A stretch of 64,000 nt of DNA from Patiria miniata (lineage: Eukaryota; Echinodermata; Asteroidea; Valvatida; Asterinidae): positions 6,544,777 to 6,608,776 of the forward strand of contig NW_024037076.1 of assembly GCF_015706575.1 (NCBI RefSeq). Direction: 5' to 3'. This document shows positions 34,995 to 50,161 of the stretch, piece after piece (position 1 is the stretch's first letter; each line of letters opens with the position of its first letter). Made by a program: the position numbers and the translations under genes. The notes beneath the pieces were generated by a model. That model saw only the letters and a list, made by a program, of their open reading frames with translations, had not been told where the DNA came from and did no database searches.

Positions 34995-37900
34995 TATTCA
35001 CTTCTTCGCATTTTGCCTTTTTAATAACCAAAGTGAGGCAGGAACATTTCTCACAAGACGTAAAGCCCATCTTGGGTTTGTGTTGTGGAGAAAAAGGCAT
35101 CAGACATGCATTTAATTGACCAATCCGAAGATAGGAAACTGATGTCGTTTGGAGAAAAAATATTCGCGGCGGCACAGCTCACGCGACGATCTCTGAAATC
35201 CCCGACAGAGAGGAAGATCTTAGCTCTCTGACAAAGAGCTGACAGGTATCGTTTCACAACTTGTGACCGATAATTTGATTGAAATCCTCGCACGCTTGCG
35301 TCCCCAGTGGGCTCTGTGCCGTGTGTCTTGTTGGCCCCTTTCAAAAAAAAACTCCACCGCACTACACCGTTTCTGTTCGCTCCCTCATACTGATCAGGTT
35401 GTCGCGCCGGCAAATATTGTCTTGTTTCGTCCGCTGAACAAACGCTATATAATTTAGGGGCGATGACAATCTTATGATTGAAAGATGGTAGAACTGAATA
35501 GTTTAAAGAGCGAGGCTATGTTAAAAATGATGAACAGTTGTATGATAAAATGGTCTAAACGACACAACAAAAACAGACTTACAAAAAGAAAAACCGATAA
35601 CCGTATTGGTAGTTAAAAAACAAAAGATCGTATTATTTCGTTAATTATTGCATATACTGACGTGACTGGAAGGTTGGAACCCATTCTCCGCATCAAAAAT
35701 CCCAAGTCAATTCCAAATACGTACTCCCACATTGTAGGAAAGGCTCCAGTCTATGATACATATGGATATGTATTGATACAGTAATTGACATCCAACCCAT
35801 TCTGATATAGGCATATTACGTAACATGCATAAAGCGTGCATCCACGTTGACTGTGTCACCCGACGTAGCAACTTCGTTTGTAAAGCGGTGGCACTCAACA
35901 CATTTTCAGAATGTAATTGCATTGTCGTATAATGCAATTATACAAGCGCAGTGCATTTGGCAATAATTGATGCATGCTCTTTCTTTTTCTGTGATCGGAA
36001 TGTCTGTACGTGTATTCGCTGTACAGTGGCCAACATTTCAAAGTCCATTTTCTTTCTGAATGCATTGCATGATTTTTATTATTTCGAAAATAAATGAAAG
36101 TAAGGGCCGGTAAAGATAACAAAATCAACTTTAGTTAGGATACATACATTCCGTATTCAAAACGCAATAAAACTAAATCGGTGTACGTTTGATTCCCAAC
36201 ACTTTGTGTGTAATGCCTGGTCGGTCGGTCAAGAACTATGACCTATCTTGCAAAACATGTTTACAAATAGAACGAAAACAGAAACGAAAATATGCATGGA
36301 ACAATTCAGCATCGACGTACTGAAAGCTGACAAAAGAATGTAGTTAAATTAAAGGTATGTAAGTAAAATAAAAGCGTTGTTAAGTTTAACGCACGAAACG
36401 CGATTGTACGATTCAAGTTCACGTGAATTCTTTCTACTTAAAGTCCCAATTAATAAGACGTTGGTGATGACGTCATTAAAGTACAGTAGGTCCCTGTTTA
36501 CCGAACAAACGTCATGCGCTAAATAAGGCACGGGTATAGGATGACCGTGACCAGACCATAATGACGTACTTCTCCTTATATTGTCATGATGAGTTGGTCA
36601 TTGGTTTATGCCGCTCTCCGGAAGTGTCCATAGATTGCTGCCAGGCCCAAATGAACAAACGGAAATCATCGTCCATGCGCCAATGACAAGTGAATTTATG
36701 CAATGCATGCCATTTTCGTTCCAATACTCTAGACACCACTTGTATTGTAATTTGCCCTAAAAAAAACGAAAACGAAAAAGACATAAAAACAAAGAACACA
36801 ATCATTTTCCCGTGTTTCCTCAGATGTGTCTTTTTATATGATATAACTTCTACAACAAATGCTAATTTCCTTTTGCGGAAATGAATATGCAGAATCCCTG
36901 TTTTCTATACCACTAGTCTTATCGTCGCTTGGTTGGTTTATCCTTCAACTGCCTGAGGGCGGAAATGATGTGCTTCAGACCTGACCTTCTTTTTTATTCC
37001 ATTTTTTTTTCGGTAGATCTGTCTGGTGAAATAATACGAACACATTCAGGAGCAATATAGGGAAAGAAAAAGATGGCTCACGATATCAACTCAGCCTCCC
37101 GGGAAAATTCGATCGGTGCACGTTACTGTCGGTGCGTCTTTCACACCTTGTTTTGTGGGTACGGGGTACACGTTGAATGCAGTGTCGGCAGGACACGGTT
37201 TAGCCCGGGCTATCGAACGGCCAGGCCGGCGAGGTAAGATCGCCACTGATCCGCAATGGTCTCGGGCAGGTGGGCTTTGTGCCGAGCTGAAAGCTGCGAT
37301 TTTTTTTTAATATTCCAAGGGTATCATCCCCAGTGGCTTTTTAATGACTGGCTGTAGTATTAAAAAGGAATCCAGATTTTGATTACCGTGCTCAGTGCTG
37401 AATATGTTTATGCAGGTGACTTTCAATGCGTTTACGGGTGGTTTAACGTTTGGTCAATAATTATGCCAGCTGCACGGACAGGACTTGGATCTTGCCGGAG
37501 ATTTTACATACTATCAGCTTAAACTGCAAATACGTAGATTCAGTGGGATTGAAACACAAGAACGTATAAAGAGGCGACTTGCGTGCATATCTCTTGGCCT
37601 TGCGGCTACAATAGGCCAAATTCAACTTTATCCAAATCATCTGAGCTTTGTAAGCATCTCACAAAAACAGTTGAATGGAAGTGCATGTCAAAGCACACAA
37701 TATTATGAGGAGATGTAAACTTACTATAGTCTGACCACAACAGATGATCGAAGTAAAAAAAAAAATCGAATCTTGGTATAGCATTCCAAGGCAGTCGCGT
37801 TTGAAATATATTCTCTTGAAATATCATGTAAAATGTTAGTCGGACTAGCATAACTTGCCGCCAACGAAAGTGTCACGAGAGGTAATTTGGAATTTTTCGT

Positions 37901-39233
37901 TCCGGTGACATATATATATGAAAATCGGACTCCCACGAAAATCGGACTTCTTTACCCTATTATTAGTTAAACCTTCTCACGTGACCGGTCACTCTCCTTA
38001 TTATCTTCACTTAGGCATGCGCAATACTACCAACGAGTCCGTATATAGAGAGTCATAAATTCACGCTACACCGGATAATCAATTACAATTAAAATGAGGT
38101 ATTATATTACTAAATGTACTATTAGGGAGACACGTTATCGTATTTTCTTCAATAATAGGGAGACACCGGCTTTTAGGGAGACACACAACTGTCTCCCTAA
38201 TGGCGCAGCCCCCCTTTAGAGGCAAAATTTTATTGTCGCAATTAGGTTATATTTGTTGCTCGTGGTCTAATTAGTAAAAAATACCGTAATTCGTGGAAAA
38301 AGGACAAGGGAATATTGGGTAAGGGCACATTTAAGTTGGAAAAATTGTGTGCACAAGTCTATGGGAAAGTCTCCCAAATGACCCATTCCCGGTAATTATT
38401 ATTATTATTATTGTGATTATTATTCTGGTTTATTAAACATTGTGTTTGTAGCCACATGCTAAATTGTCACAATGCGTACACATTAAAAACACTTGAAAAT
38501 CAGAAATACAAATTTACTAAAACATTTACCATCATACATACAAATATCAGAATACAGTACATGAAAAAAATGAGGTAAGACTTGCACATCGGAATATAAG
38601 AAAAGCGCACTCCTCTACCAGAATAGTACATGATAAAAAAATGGATTTTTGTTGTTGTAAGAATGCAGTACATGAATACATTTAGATTTTGTATTATTGT
38701 ATTTTAATTTTTTCAATTTTTTGGATTATCAAATTCCAGTATGAATTGGAGTTAAGACTTGGAACTGTTGTTCAAAAAAAGAGGTCAACAAAATATGGGA
38801 TGGGGCTATTCTGGTAACGTTTAGTCTTGCACATCATTTTGGATAAGTTGTCACTGTTTCTAAGCTGATATTGCACATGACTACTTCTTGGCTGAGGTAA
38901 CCAGTCCTGAAATAAGTTAGAGTTTTTCAGTTTGTTAGCAAAGTCAAGACAGAGATCCATTCTACGGTTTTGAAGAGAAACTAAATTGCATTTCATTAGG
39001 GCATGCTCATAAACAACATAATCAAATCCCAGTATAATTTTGAGGGCACGTTTTTGATTAGTGTGTCCTTAACGGCTGATGTGAAAACTAATATATGTCT
39101 TACTTTTCGTGGTAAGAATATTTGCAGCTTATGGTGGAGTGCTGTGGTACCATAGGCTCGAATGGACAGATGTCTCTTGGTGTTAAGAAAATCGCCACTC
39201 CGGGGACTCTGATGATTTACCCTAAAAGGGTAT

Positions 39234-39260
39234 CCCCCCCCCCCCCCCCCCCCCCCCCCC
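39234..39260. repeat. Poly-C run of 27
   Basis: An uninterrupted C homopolymer. Similar long C or G runs occur at 59199, 61205 and 62838. Confidence 0.9.
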
Positions 39261-40567
39261 GCAAACCCTCCTGTGTTGAGCCATATCGTCATGCAGCCGG
39301 CATTTTGGTTATAATCATAAAGACATTTGTTCAGAATAATAAGTGAAAATCACAGCAGATGCCTACTTTCAGCATAAGAGCCCTCATGCGTGCATCGACA
39401 TTCTTATATCAACCCTTTTTTCATTAATTTCATCACACAGCATGCGTTCCGTTGTTCAATCCGTGTACCCATCCTTGTCTCAGTCTATAATCGATAACAT
39501 GCCGAAGTACGAACGCGTGAAACCTACAAATGGATTCTGGGTATACATGTACATACCCGCGTCATGGTAACTCGACGCCGCGCCCATTTCGTTTCTAGCT
39601 ATACCAAGATTCAATTTTCTTCGATTGCGAGTCGGCTTTTTTAACCTCGCTCCGCTCTATAACAGCGGACTCAATAGACAACCACTGCTCCAGGCTCCGT
39701 GTGCATGTTGCTCGAGGAGGCTGATATGGTCGTTGCGATTTTTGGTGGGTATTTTAGGGGAGTTGTTTGGGGTTAGATTTAAACAGGCATCGGGAAGAGA
39801 TAGCTAATATCGTTTAACGTATAAAAGCATACCATGTTAGCTCTATTCAAACACAGGAAATTAATGGTGATAGTTTACCCTTCCCTCAACACCCAGATGG
39901 GTATAAAAGGCCGATCGATCAGGTATAGAGCCTGAAAGTTGACCCTTGTTGGCGCGCTTCCGGACCCCTCGAATAGGAAAATTGGCGTTAGAGTTTTTGT
40001 AATTAGTTTTGGCAACAATGATTTCTTAAGGAAATTACCCTCGGAAAAGGCCTTTGTAATGTTGTTATTAACATCTCGATTTATGGAAACTAAAAAATCG
40101 CATGACGTGAAAGAGAAATATCGTGCCACAAATTGACTCTCACTTCCGAAAATCTAAATACATGTAGAGTGGAACTTGGAGCACTCGTACACTGAAATGA
40201 AATGTTATGAAATAATTTTGTGGCGGTCATAAGGTAAAAAGTGAAACTTAAATAGGAGTTTAAAATGTATTTTGGGACACACAACTTTGTTTAAATTAAC
40301 TTGAAGGACTCATTCTCATTTACAAACAAATCTAAAATGACCGTTGATAAGAACTGTATTCAAGCAAGCCCGACTAAATCTAGAGTCCATCGGATGTAGG
40401 TAGGTAAATCTTCGCGTCGTTATCACTTTCGTTCTCACGAATATAACTTCGAACAAGGAGACCTAGGTACGAACATCCGGATGTAAAGGCGTAACTAAAA
40501 GTAGTGTTTTTTTTCTTGTGGAATGCCAATGATAAAATTCCAGCATGAATGTTTCTTGGGATGATTT

Positions 40568-40806
40568 CTCTCTAAATCCCAAGGAGTGAAATTAGGGACT
40601 AGTCGTTTTAGAGTGAAAATCACTCTCATTTTTGATTGAAATAGTCTGAAAAAAAGAACCATTTCAGTCGAAGCTTGAGTGAAAACTCGATCTTTACGAT
40701 TAAAGGAATTTCACTCTTAAACGAAACGTCTAGTCCCTAGTTTCCGACTGTGGGAGTGAATCTTCACTCGAATGGAGTGAATTTACACTCTTCGGAATTT
40801 AGAGAG
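40568..40806. mobile_element. MITE with nested inverted repeats
   Basis: The outer ends CTCTCTAAATCCCAAGGAGT and its diverged inverse (to 40806) bracket an inner pair GGGACTAGTCGTTTTAGAGT and its inverse near 40720-40737. GAGTGAA/CACTC words repeat throughout. It is about 239 bases with no gene. Confidence 0.7.
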
Positions 40807-43211
40807 TACAGTTAGAAATTATTCTGTCCAAATATATAGTTCTATTCCTTTCCTGTTTGGTAAAAGTGCTTTTTTTTAACTGAACATCTCGATCTGAAAT
40901 TATCCTCTCCAAAATGTACATTCCTTTGCCAAACAATCATGTGAGGCTTTAACCCTAAACACCCCCAACTCCATCAAAATCCGTCCCCCCATTTTGGTGG
41001 ATTTGGGAGACTTGGTCCAGTAGGCCTGGTGTGACTAAATATTGATGGAGTATGATGGACTTGGGCCTGAAGGCCTGAATGGCTTATGATTTGACAATCT
41101 TACACGATCGAACACTGTATTGTGTGCAATATTAAGGAAGGACAACACAGGGAATAGTAAACATCCGCTCGATCCCCGCACGAACAAGTGAAAAGACTTG
41201 TTCATTTACTTAATTACGCCATTCAAGTTTGTTTTAATTTTGTTCCTCAATCACCGGACGAGAATATTTGATGTCCACGCTTCCTGTTTGATCACGGGAG
41301 ACACTATTAGCATAACGCCAAAATCTTTTAAAATATCGATTGTTGCTCATTAATAATGAAGACGCGCTCTAGAGAAAAGCGAACACATTATGTAAATCTT
41401 TTTACTTATAGGGCTACACTAGCATAACCTTTTTTCAACATACTTTTGGATTTGTCTCCTTGTGTTTTTGATTACCGATGCCTACTACTTTATTAAGTTT
41501 TTCGGATAATTCATCTAATTTTCTGGTAAAATTTAAAGCACAATTACAGAACGTTATTTAATTTTCATTTGTGGCCAGATCCTGCGAAATGATCGTTAAG
41601 GGCTTTGTTCACACTAAGGTTTTCATCATAAGTAGGACGGACGTTTTGGCTATGTACTTAAATATACCACTCAGTCTGAAATATTGTCAGCAGAATGTTC
41701 TATGGGTGGAATTGTCACTGTTTCTATTGTGCAATAGTTGGGGTAAACAGTCAGAGGATGGAATGGGTCTGCGAATTATTAAGCCCTCCGTTACGGCCGA
41801 TATTACGACTATAGGCGTAATAAATTGTCTCCGCTGGAATCTGAAATCAGCCCCCTTGGGCAATTTATCTCCTTCCCCGGGATGCGAGTCAGCGAGCTGG
41901 ATCGGGTAGCCGTTCGTCTGAGATAGAACATACACGCACACGACTATTGATAAATCTTAAAACATATATTGCCTGAACTTTGATCATTCTGGTTTGTGTG
42001 TGTGTCTCTTGCAGCATGAAGACGGCTGCAAGTGAAATCGTTGACTGTAATTTTAACCAGACCAAATCATTCTAATAACTTTCAAAAATCTGCAAAGGGG
42101 CCACTTTTAATGAAGGATTCGTTGCTGTTATTTGTTAATCCGTTGACGCGAGTATCGAGTTCAGACACGCTTAGGATGAATGTCTCATCTGTTTTATAGT
42201 TCAAAATTTATTGGAAGTTCATAACAGTCAAATCACACTTTCATGTAAATGTCGGTTTAGGCATATCGCCCTATAGCGGTATTCCTGTAATTCCAGTTTG
42301 TAGCAGTAGCTGAAGTGAGAGGTTTACATCTTCGCTCGTCCATCTAATTGCACTGGTTACCTCTCGTGATTTTATTTGAGCTCACACTGGATACATTTTG
42401 CATGGCCAGTGACCTTAGGTCAGTACTTCCGTGTGTTTATTGCATGCGCACAAAATTGACAAGTGAGCTATCCACAATCCTCGACGACGCCTGCGTAGTT
42501 CCTTCACAATGTTTTTTTTTGTGAAGGAAATATTTCGGTCACCGCAGCAGCACAATTGGGTATGGGCGGCGCAAAACAAACGAAGACCCACAGCCTCCCC
42601 CCCCCCCGTATTTATTAAGACCTTTCAATGAAATGTCCTTGAACTACTATACTACACGGCGATAGGATTTTTAACAAGAGTTTATGATGAAAACTCGTGA
42701 TAGGAAACGTGCATGTCTTGGGTTATATTATGAATACTTCTTATTTTACCTGTACATATAGTACGGACGTGCAATAGTTTAATCTTTGATGATGCCAACA
42801 TTTCCCAATTTTCGTGGATCCCTAGTAGGCCTACATGGTTTGTTGCGTATATAGTTGCATGTAAACATCTTGCACTGCTAAAAAATAGTAATCACACTAC
42901 AGATGACCCCGACACGTTGATTAAATCAACGTTCAGGGTAATCTATAGCGTCATAACTATTTGTTTATGTTCATATATCGATTTGAATTTAGTCATAGAG
43001 CAAGGATGCTCTATGGTCATGTATCACTTTCTTTTGTTTTTAAAGATGTAGGTCTAGTAAAAGGTTTCTGCCGCAAGTGTTGTCTATAGTTTGCAGCATT
43101 GCTAACTTTAGTAGCAATGTCATTGCAGTGTGACCCAGCAACATTACAGAACATATAGGTTAAATGCTTGATAATAGGCCTAAAGCATATACGAACACAT
43201 GAACAAAGACA

Positions 43212-43288
43212 GTTTGGCCTCGTAGAGCGCTGGTATGCCGGGCATTGCGTTTACGCTAGTGCGCTCTGTTTCAAATCCCGCTCCAAAC
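43212..43288 (+). pseudogene. tRNA-like relic
   Basis: The ends GTTTGG and CCAAAC pair like an acceptor stem and are followed by CA. TTTCAAATCCCGC resembles a T-arm and TAGAGCGC a D-arm. The T stem is not paired on its 5' side and no clear anticodon arm forms. Confidence 0.25.
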
Positions 43289-46200
43289 CATTTCTTTGCT
43301 TGCAATGATTATTGTCATGTTCTTTAGAGCTATAAAAACATTACAATTACCTATGGTCTCGTAGCTGATGCGAACACAGTGCTGCACAGGACGGCGACAT
43401 ATGGACTGGTACTCCTGCAGGCAAAATATAAATCCTCGGTAAGTTCTGGAGAGATCTCGGATGAATAGCCTACAATAATTGCCTTGTACTTCTCCTATAC
43501 GGCGACCCAAGATAATGGCATCTCCTACAGTCCAGGAAGAAGGAACAAGCACTTCCACACGATTATAGCATAAAATGATCCTTTAATATCCGTATAATAT
43601 TTTCACTGGCTCCGGGGCTCTACTGCTTCTCACGACTCGGGAGACCTTAAGGACTATTCCCTTCGTCTTGTTTTCATTTCTCGGTCCAATTTAGTCGGAG
43701 GTTCACGGTGCGGGTGGTACCATAAGCAGCGTCATTATAGGACGACCACTTCAAGTGGTCACTGCCTCGAGGTCCGTAAACATAGATGCTGAAACTTGTC
43801 ATCAGAGTGACCTGTAGAGGAGTTATCCTGATCTATGAAATTGGTCCAATACAAAAAATCGTCACGGGGTTGTAACTTAATTAGCAGAGCTTGTAGGAAT
43901 GATGATCTCTTTAGCAATTCTGGGGGTCAGTCGCTTCGAATGGTAACTGTCACGCAGTTCTCTGAATCATGGCAATGCTATGCATTGCTGAGTGCAGCTG
44001 ACGATGCTGAGATTATTTTCACCCTCTCCGTAGAAGCTACAAATCCTTGGCCAGGCGTGTTTGAGGGACGCAACACGGCCTCCGCAATGTCTTGCTCTGG
44101 TTGCTGGACGAGATACCGTCAAGCTCTGATCGTGACTAGACTCGCAACTGGCTCCGTACGCGAGTGGAACGAACTAGTCGTATAATGCAGGTTGCCTCAG
44201 GGTGGCCGAAGCGCGCGCATTATAAGCTAGAAAGCGCACTCGTCGAAATAATGATGCTCACGCAGTGTGTCGGCCTAACAGTCGCTATTTGGCAGGTTGT
44301 GTGCAGTGTACACTTCGCCATAGTTGCAGCTGATGCAGCATTGATGCGAAAGATATGAATAATTATTTCACAGTGAACGTTTGTGTTTTTAATGCATCAT
44401 TATCGCTAGTGGCATCTTCCGTTTGTTAGCAGCATCGTGTGCACGAAAAGATTACGCCGATAAAATACCCCGTAATGAAAGGGTAAGATCATTAATTCAA
44501 AATTTAAATTGAATAATAAAGTAGCTAATGAACACTTTTCCTGTATCAGAGCATGATCAATAATGATATCTATAGAGTTTGTTTTATAAATATATATCCA
44601 CGTTGAAAATTGAAATGATGAAATAAAAACCATATCTTTACATCAGTATAATCTTGACCGGCGCGCGAAACTACAAATCCTATATCTGCGCAATTTAAAT
44701 GATGTTTTCGTTTGGCTATTCCTCGGTTTTGATGTAAAGGTCGTTCTGTTAGCTTATAACAAAACCCCTTTCGCTTGTTTGACACCAACTTTTTGACATT
44801 TCCAAGATAACATGTTCTAGGCCTACATGACAAGAATAACAACATGGTCATCAGTATTTGAAGACAGGGTTAGGCTATAGTGATAAAAACATTCCACGGA
44901 TAATGTGCATATTAAAATGGTCAGGGACAGAGCAAAATATACTGCACAACGCCACTTGGTGCACTGCCGCCTTTTTATTCATAAAGTGTTTAGGAAATTT
45001 TTTTTTCAGTGCAACTTTTTGTTCATTATTTTCAATGTCTGTGCTGTTCCTCAAACCTGAGGGCGGTGTTTCAGTGATGTTATATTAGGCAATCACTTTT
45101 TTAAATACAAATTACAAATGTAACACGTACTTCTTAACACTAATAAAGCTTTGCTTAACATTGCATCACTTTTTTGCTCATGAATTATGGAAATTTGCAT
45201 AATCAAAACGAAAACGGGACACAAAGACTGATATCTACGCTCATGAAACTCATCAGGGAGCCTTCAATTGATGATACACCCCCAGGGACCATATAAATAG
45301 GCTATCATTGCCCCTTGGATTGTAGGTTAATCCGGCCTGGATTTTGGGGATCGTCTTCTCCAAACAGGTCTGCAATGTTTCCCCTTCTATCCATGGCTGG
45401 GACGAACAGGTTGCCTCTGATTGGAAAACAACATCCAGGTCACCGTCATAAATAAAATATTGTTGATGCATCATCATGTACCGTGGTCACTATAACTGCA
45501 TTGTCCACTATATATTTGCATAACGATGTAAGATCCATTCGTATTTAACTATAACAAAGTAAATTTTATTCCATTTTAAGCGATGCCGAAGATTGATACT
45601 TTTCCTCAGCCCTTGAAATGCAGGTTGGCAAGCATTTTTTAACAAGAGTTTATAAATGAAAACTCGTGTATTTTGAGCATGGTTGGCGATTTTCTATTTA
45701 CTTTGTTTTTTATTTAAAAAAAATAAGATAGGATTTACTTGATTAAAATCAGATTCTTTTTTATTTAATTCATCTTTTTTTTTTTTTTACTTTCAAAATG
45801 TGAACATGTTTAAGAATGTGTCGAAATCTCCCCATGCACCCTTACACCCATCACTAAGGAGTTTACAGGTTCCTATAATACCCATCATCCACAAAACTCA
45901 ATAAATTGATAGGCCTAAATGCTTTTGATTGTTTTTATTGAATCAGTGATTAAAGAAAAATCACTTGACTTCATCTACATACATCATTGGTTCAATGACA
46001 TTAATACTGAAATCACTTTAAAGGTCATGGCTTGATTGATACAGCTGAGATACGTTGTGTGTAGATTAGAATGAAAAACGTGATTTATGGTATATGTACA
46101 TAGTATACAAAACCGGCAGCACTGATCCTTGTGTAACTTATAGAGGTTGATTGATGGTCCTTCATCATACAAGGTGGCGAACAGAAATCAGGCCTAGCAC

Positions 46201-48763
46201 CTTAAAAAGGAATTATATAAATCTCAATCTAAATTTTGTATGGAGAAACGTTAGTAATATAACACTATCAATTGAGACGTTAATACACCTTTAGTTGGTG
46301 CAAGTAAGCCTACACCAGCACAGATGATTCACAATATTACTGTAAACAGATCAAGGAATGATTAAAGGATTCAAAGTGATTTAAATTAATGATTAAAAAA
46401 AATCATTTGATTTAAATTGCGCCCATCGATCAATGATTTAAAACAACCTGATTTAAATCAGCCAAACCTGATATTAAGTGTTTTTATAACTGTGACTCGT
46501 GTCACTATATTTGACACAAGAAAACTGTGAATCGTGTCTGTTGAAGTGAACAATTCGCGTAATTATGAAAACAAATGATCAGTTGGCTTTACTGTAGTGT
46601 TTTGTTGGAACCTGTGATTTTGTATAGCAGTTTTATATACAAAGTATGATAACAAAAAAATCGGTACAATCTTATAGTTAATGTGCATTGTATCTATTTC
46701 TACGCAATCCTATTTAAAGGGGCAATTTCAACAGGGATGCGCCATTTTCAACGATTCTTTTGAATTGATATATAATTGGAAAGATTATAGTACTAGAGTT
46801 TAAATGTTTACACAATAGAATTATAACTTGAACATTTACGGTTTTCTGTGTAATTATCACACGATTGAATTTCGGGTAGAATTCTCTTTCCTCAAATAGA
46901 ACCGTATAGGAGCATTAGTTCCAGTCATCATGGTTCTTTTCAAAATGATGCTTCAAACGCGTGTGATAGTATCACCATGTGTTCCAGCCTGAAGTTAGCA
47001 CGGACCTGATATTACACAGTGAATTGTCACGTGACATTCATTTTCGATGGCTTTATTAACGGCTGGAAATACGTACATGCAAGGGGGGAAATCGCTGCAC
47101 GTCAGACGAATATAAACAAATGTCATTTGTTTTAATTAACAGTAAATGTAATACATTTTGTGGATTTTCTGTGACTCGGACCTTTGAAATAGGCTCTATA
47201 GCTTAAGTTTGGCGACCTCCGGACGAAAATGGGAAATATTCTGATGAGTACCATTGTATAACCGTGATGCCTGGTATAGTTGAATAGTTCACATGAAACG
47301 GCCGTCAATTATAACGGACACCTTGCATGACAGTCCCGCCGTTTGCATGCCTTTTTCTCGGTTCATTCACTGCAGATTTGGTTATTCCGTGACGTCATTA
47401 ACCTTTCGGTATAATACCATTATGGTTGCTGTTTTCCCAATGTAGAGAGTCACCTGTATCAGATTCCATACGTTTTAGGCTCTTTGTTGGAAACTTGCTA
47501 GAATCTTGCCATGACTTTCGTATGCATTCTGTAAGAGGTGGATGATCCCTGTTGTAGACTTTAAGACCAAGACGTATAATTATTATCACCATTTACAACA
47601 GTACAATTTGGTTAAAACGAAAAAAAAGTACACAACTTGGTTAAAACGAACAAAATAACAGTGACAAGTGTTCATACGAAACCATAGTGATGTATTGGTG
47701 CATGCATATCCGTCTGTGTAGGCTTACATCTTTACAATCGATGGGCAGCAATACATCACTTATTCACTGCATGGAAGATACTGTTATCTCTCAGCCAGTC
47801 GATCATCGTATTGACACTCCTGCTTTGCATTACTTTCTTCTCGTCAACCACACGATTTAAACATTTCGTTTGGACGGTTTCTTCTGAAAAATGCCAGTGC
47901 GTATATTCACATGTATACATAAAAAAAATCCATTTTTATCCACGATTAGGAAGAACATTTAGATATGAATTATTCAGTTTCCATGCTCAACACGGTGCTA
48001 TGCAGCATCCCTACATTTGTTCTAGATATGAATTATGGTATATCTCAAAGATGTACTGTTCCCGTCGAAATTTACGCCAAAAGATTTTTTTCTTTTAAAT
48101 TGCTATTTTGCTAACAGTACAAAAGTTATTCACTTTTGAATAATCGCATTTTGATGACGTCACAAGTTTCGCCAGTATGTGCAAATTTGAAAGACATACC
48201 AAATATTTTGCAAAAATGATTTTGAAGTTAGCATTCAAAAACCGGGTCGGAGTTGGCTATAAGAAAACCTTTCTTTGCAGGGTACAATTACATTACGTTG
48301 CATGCCTAATAACTTAACAGACATTACATTTTTGGCGCTAAAATTTGGTGCTAAGATTCGAAGAAAATCTATCAATAGCAATTTACACAATACAGTTTTA
48401 ATATCAAGCAAATCTCGTTTGTTCTCAGCCCAGTTCTGTGCAATTCGCCCCCATGTCAGTCATGTACAATCTCTTACTCTTAGTCCTAAAGTACCAACAA
48501 TATCGGATTGTACCTATATACCTTTCAGAGTATCCATCAACATCAATGCGTTTCTTGTCGTCTTTTAATACTCCTGAACCGAGCAATAACTTGGTTTTTT
48601 TCCAGTGCACGAAATATATGTTTTTCTTCGTCACAATTTTACCAAAGTAGGCAAACAAAGAATTGAATATAATAGAGGCGCATATGCCCTAAAAAAGCAC
48701 CGACCCATATTGGCTAGTATAATTGAGTTACAGCATTCGTCGTAAACTTAACCCTTTCCTTAC

Positions 48764-48827
48764 CATGGGCGACTTTTGTCGACCAGAAGTACCCCCCTGC
48801 TGGTTCCCATGGGCGACTTTAGTCGAC
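48764..48827. repeat. Short direct repeat with GTCGAC palindromes
   Basis: CATGGGCGACTTT followed by TGTCGAC or AGTCGAC occurs twice, about 44 bases apart. Similar GTCGACTA words recur at 50230-50280 and near 50775 in the element at 50162-50810. Confidence 0.6.
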
Positions 48828-50161
48828 TAGGAAATCACACACAAAACACCCTCAACGCAGATATATTCACATCTTTTCAGAAAGGCGGCATGTTGATATG
48901 TTTGGCCGCCCATACATCAACTACATACCGTCTGAAAGAGTGTTTTCGGATCGTTCTATAATGGTGTAAGTTTATTCATAGTGTTGCCATTACACAAAAT
49001 TGAGAAAAGTGCTTCAGAAGTATCTGAACACAATTTGATGTATGGAGTGCCATTCGGTCATGTGGTGAAATGGCTTGCAGTTTGATAAATGGGACCAGAT
49101 GAACAAAAGGGCACAACTTTCTTATATTTACACATATGGACTTCATTTTAACATCACATAAAAAAAAGTAAGCTTCAATGAACAATCTTTACATACAACA
49201 TCTATGATTTAAATCACTCCTTGGCAGTGAAAATCTTGGTTGAAAAAAATCCTTTTAGTAAAGGATTGTAATCCTTGAACACTAATCATCCAGGGGAATG
49301 TATTGAAAGAGTAAACTCAGTCTCATGGGGTTTGGATTTAGAAAACCTGAAATGCAGCATTTGTATCCACGACTGAGTGCGGGATGTGCTGTATGCATGT
49401 GGCCATTTGCTCAACTGGCCTGAAAGATAGACCGTTGTGAGCAAGCTTCAGCCACTTAGGCCTAATGGTTTTTTTTTACGTAAAAGCTTGGCAAACTATA
49501 TTATGCAGTAACGACACCAAAGAGTCGTTGTTGTGCGAGAGCGTATCCAAGTTTAAGCGATAATAAATTGTGTTCACCGCACTGTAACAGATTTGTCTGC
49601 GAAATGCTCGGTTTCACGGTAACCGTTTTTCTTCAATAAGACACGTATAGGCCTGCTGTATTGAGAAGACGGAATCCTCGAAATATAAAGATCCACGATA
49701 ACCCATCAACGCGCTGATACCACCAGCGTGCCCAACTGAACTGCAATGACCTCTCACTAAGGATGTGACTTTTCGTTTCATTTTCGCTCAGTAAATAATC
49801 GTTTAATCGTTTAGCCAATCGCAAAGGGATGACGCCTACCCATTATAATTATATGTAGACCGGCGTGACATACTAAATAGCTGGCAGTCATAGAACAAGT
49901 AAAAACTTAACTACGTGTACCCCGGATGTAATCAAGCCCCTTGCTTCTGAGTTTTTGTGAATTAAAAGGTTTGAAAACATCGCTCATTACTTATAGATTA
50001 TGTATGATTAACTCAAAGGAAGGAAGACCGCGTGAACGTATTCCTTATTTATAATTCGAGTTTTGTTTACACGTTTTGGAAAAGTTGTAAACGGATTTAG
50101 ATTTTTCGTAACGGATTTAGAGTTTTCGTTTAAACGTGTAAACGCCACATCCTTAGGCCTA

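Larger units (their letters stand above)
32841..40567. other. Intergenic, no gene recognised
   Basis: It contains a 40-base tandem duplication (34520-34599), a tRNA-like relic near 34922, an ATT microsatellite near 38392-38414 and a 27-base C run at 39234-39260. No coding frame has family likeness. Confidence 0.45.
40807..50161. other. Intergenic, no gene recognised
   Basis: It holds a tRNA-like relic near 43212, two short copies of a TTAACAAGAGTTTAT hairpin word (about 42670 and 45640) and AT-rich TGATTTAAATCA-type sequence at 46360-46460. Open frames of up to 116 codons show no likeness I can name. Confidence 0.4.

Noticed and set aside
43271-43558. Possible minus-strand exon with six cysteines ending at a GTAATT donor
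   Set aside because: No clear acceptor, no partner exon nearby and no recognised domain. The upstream part also overlaps a tRNA-like relic.
43835-44185. 116-codon open frame
   Set aside because: No domain, no polyadenylation or splice context. Length alone is within chance.
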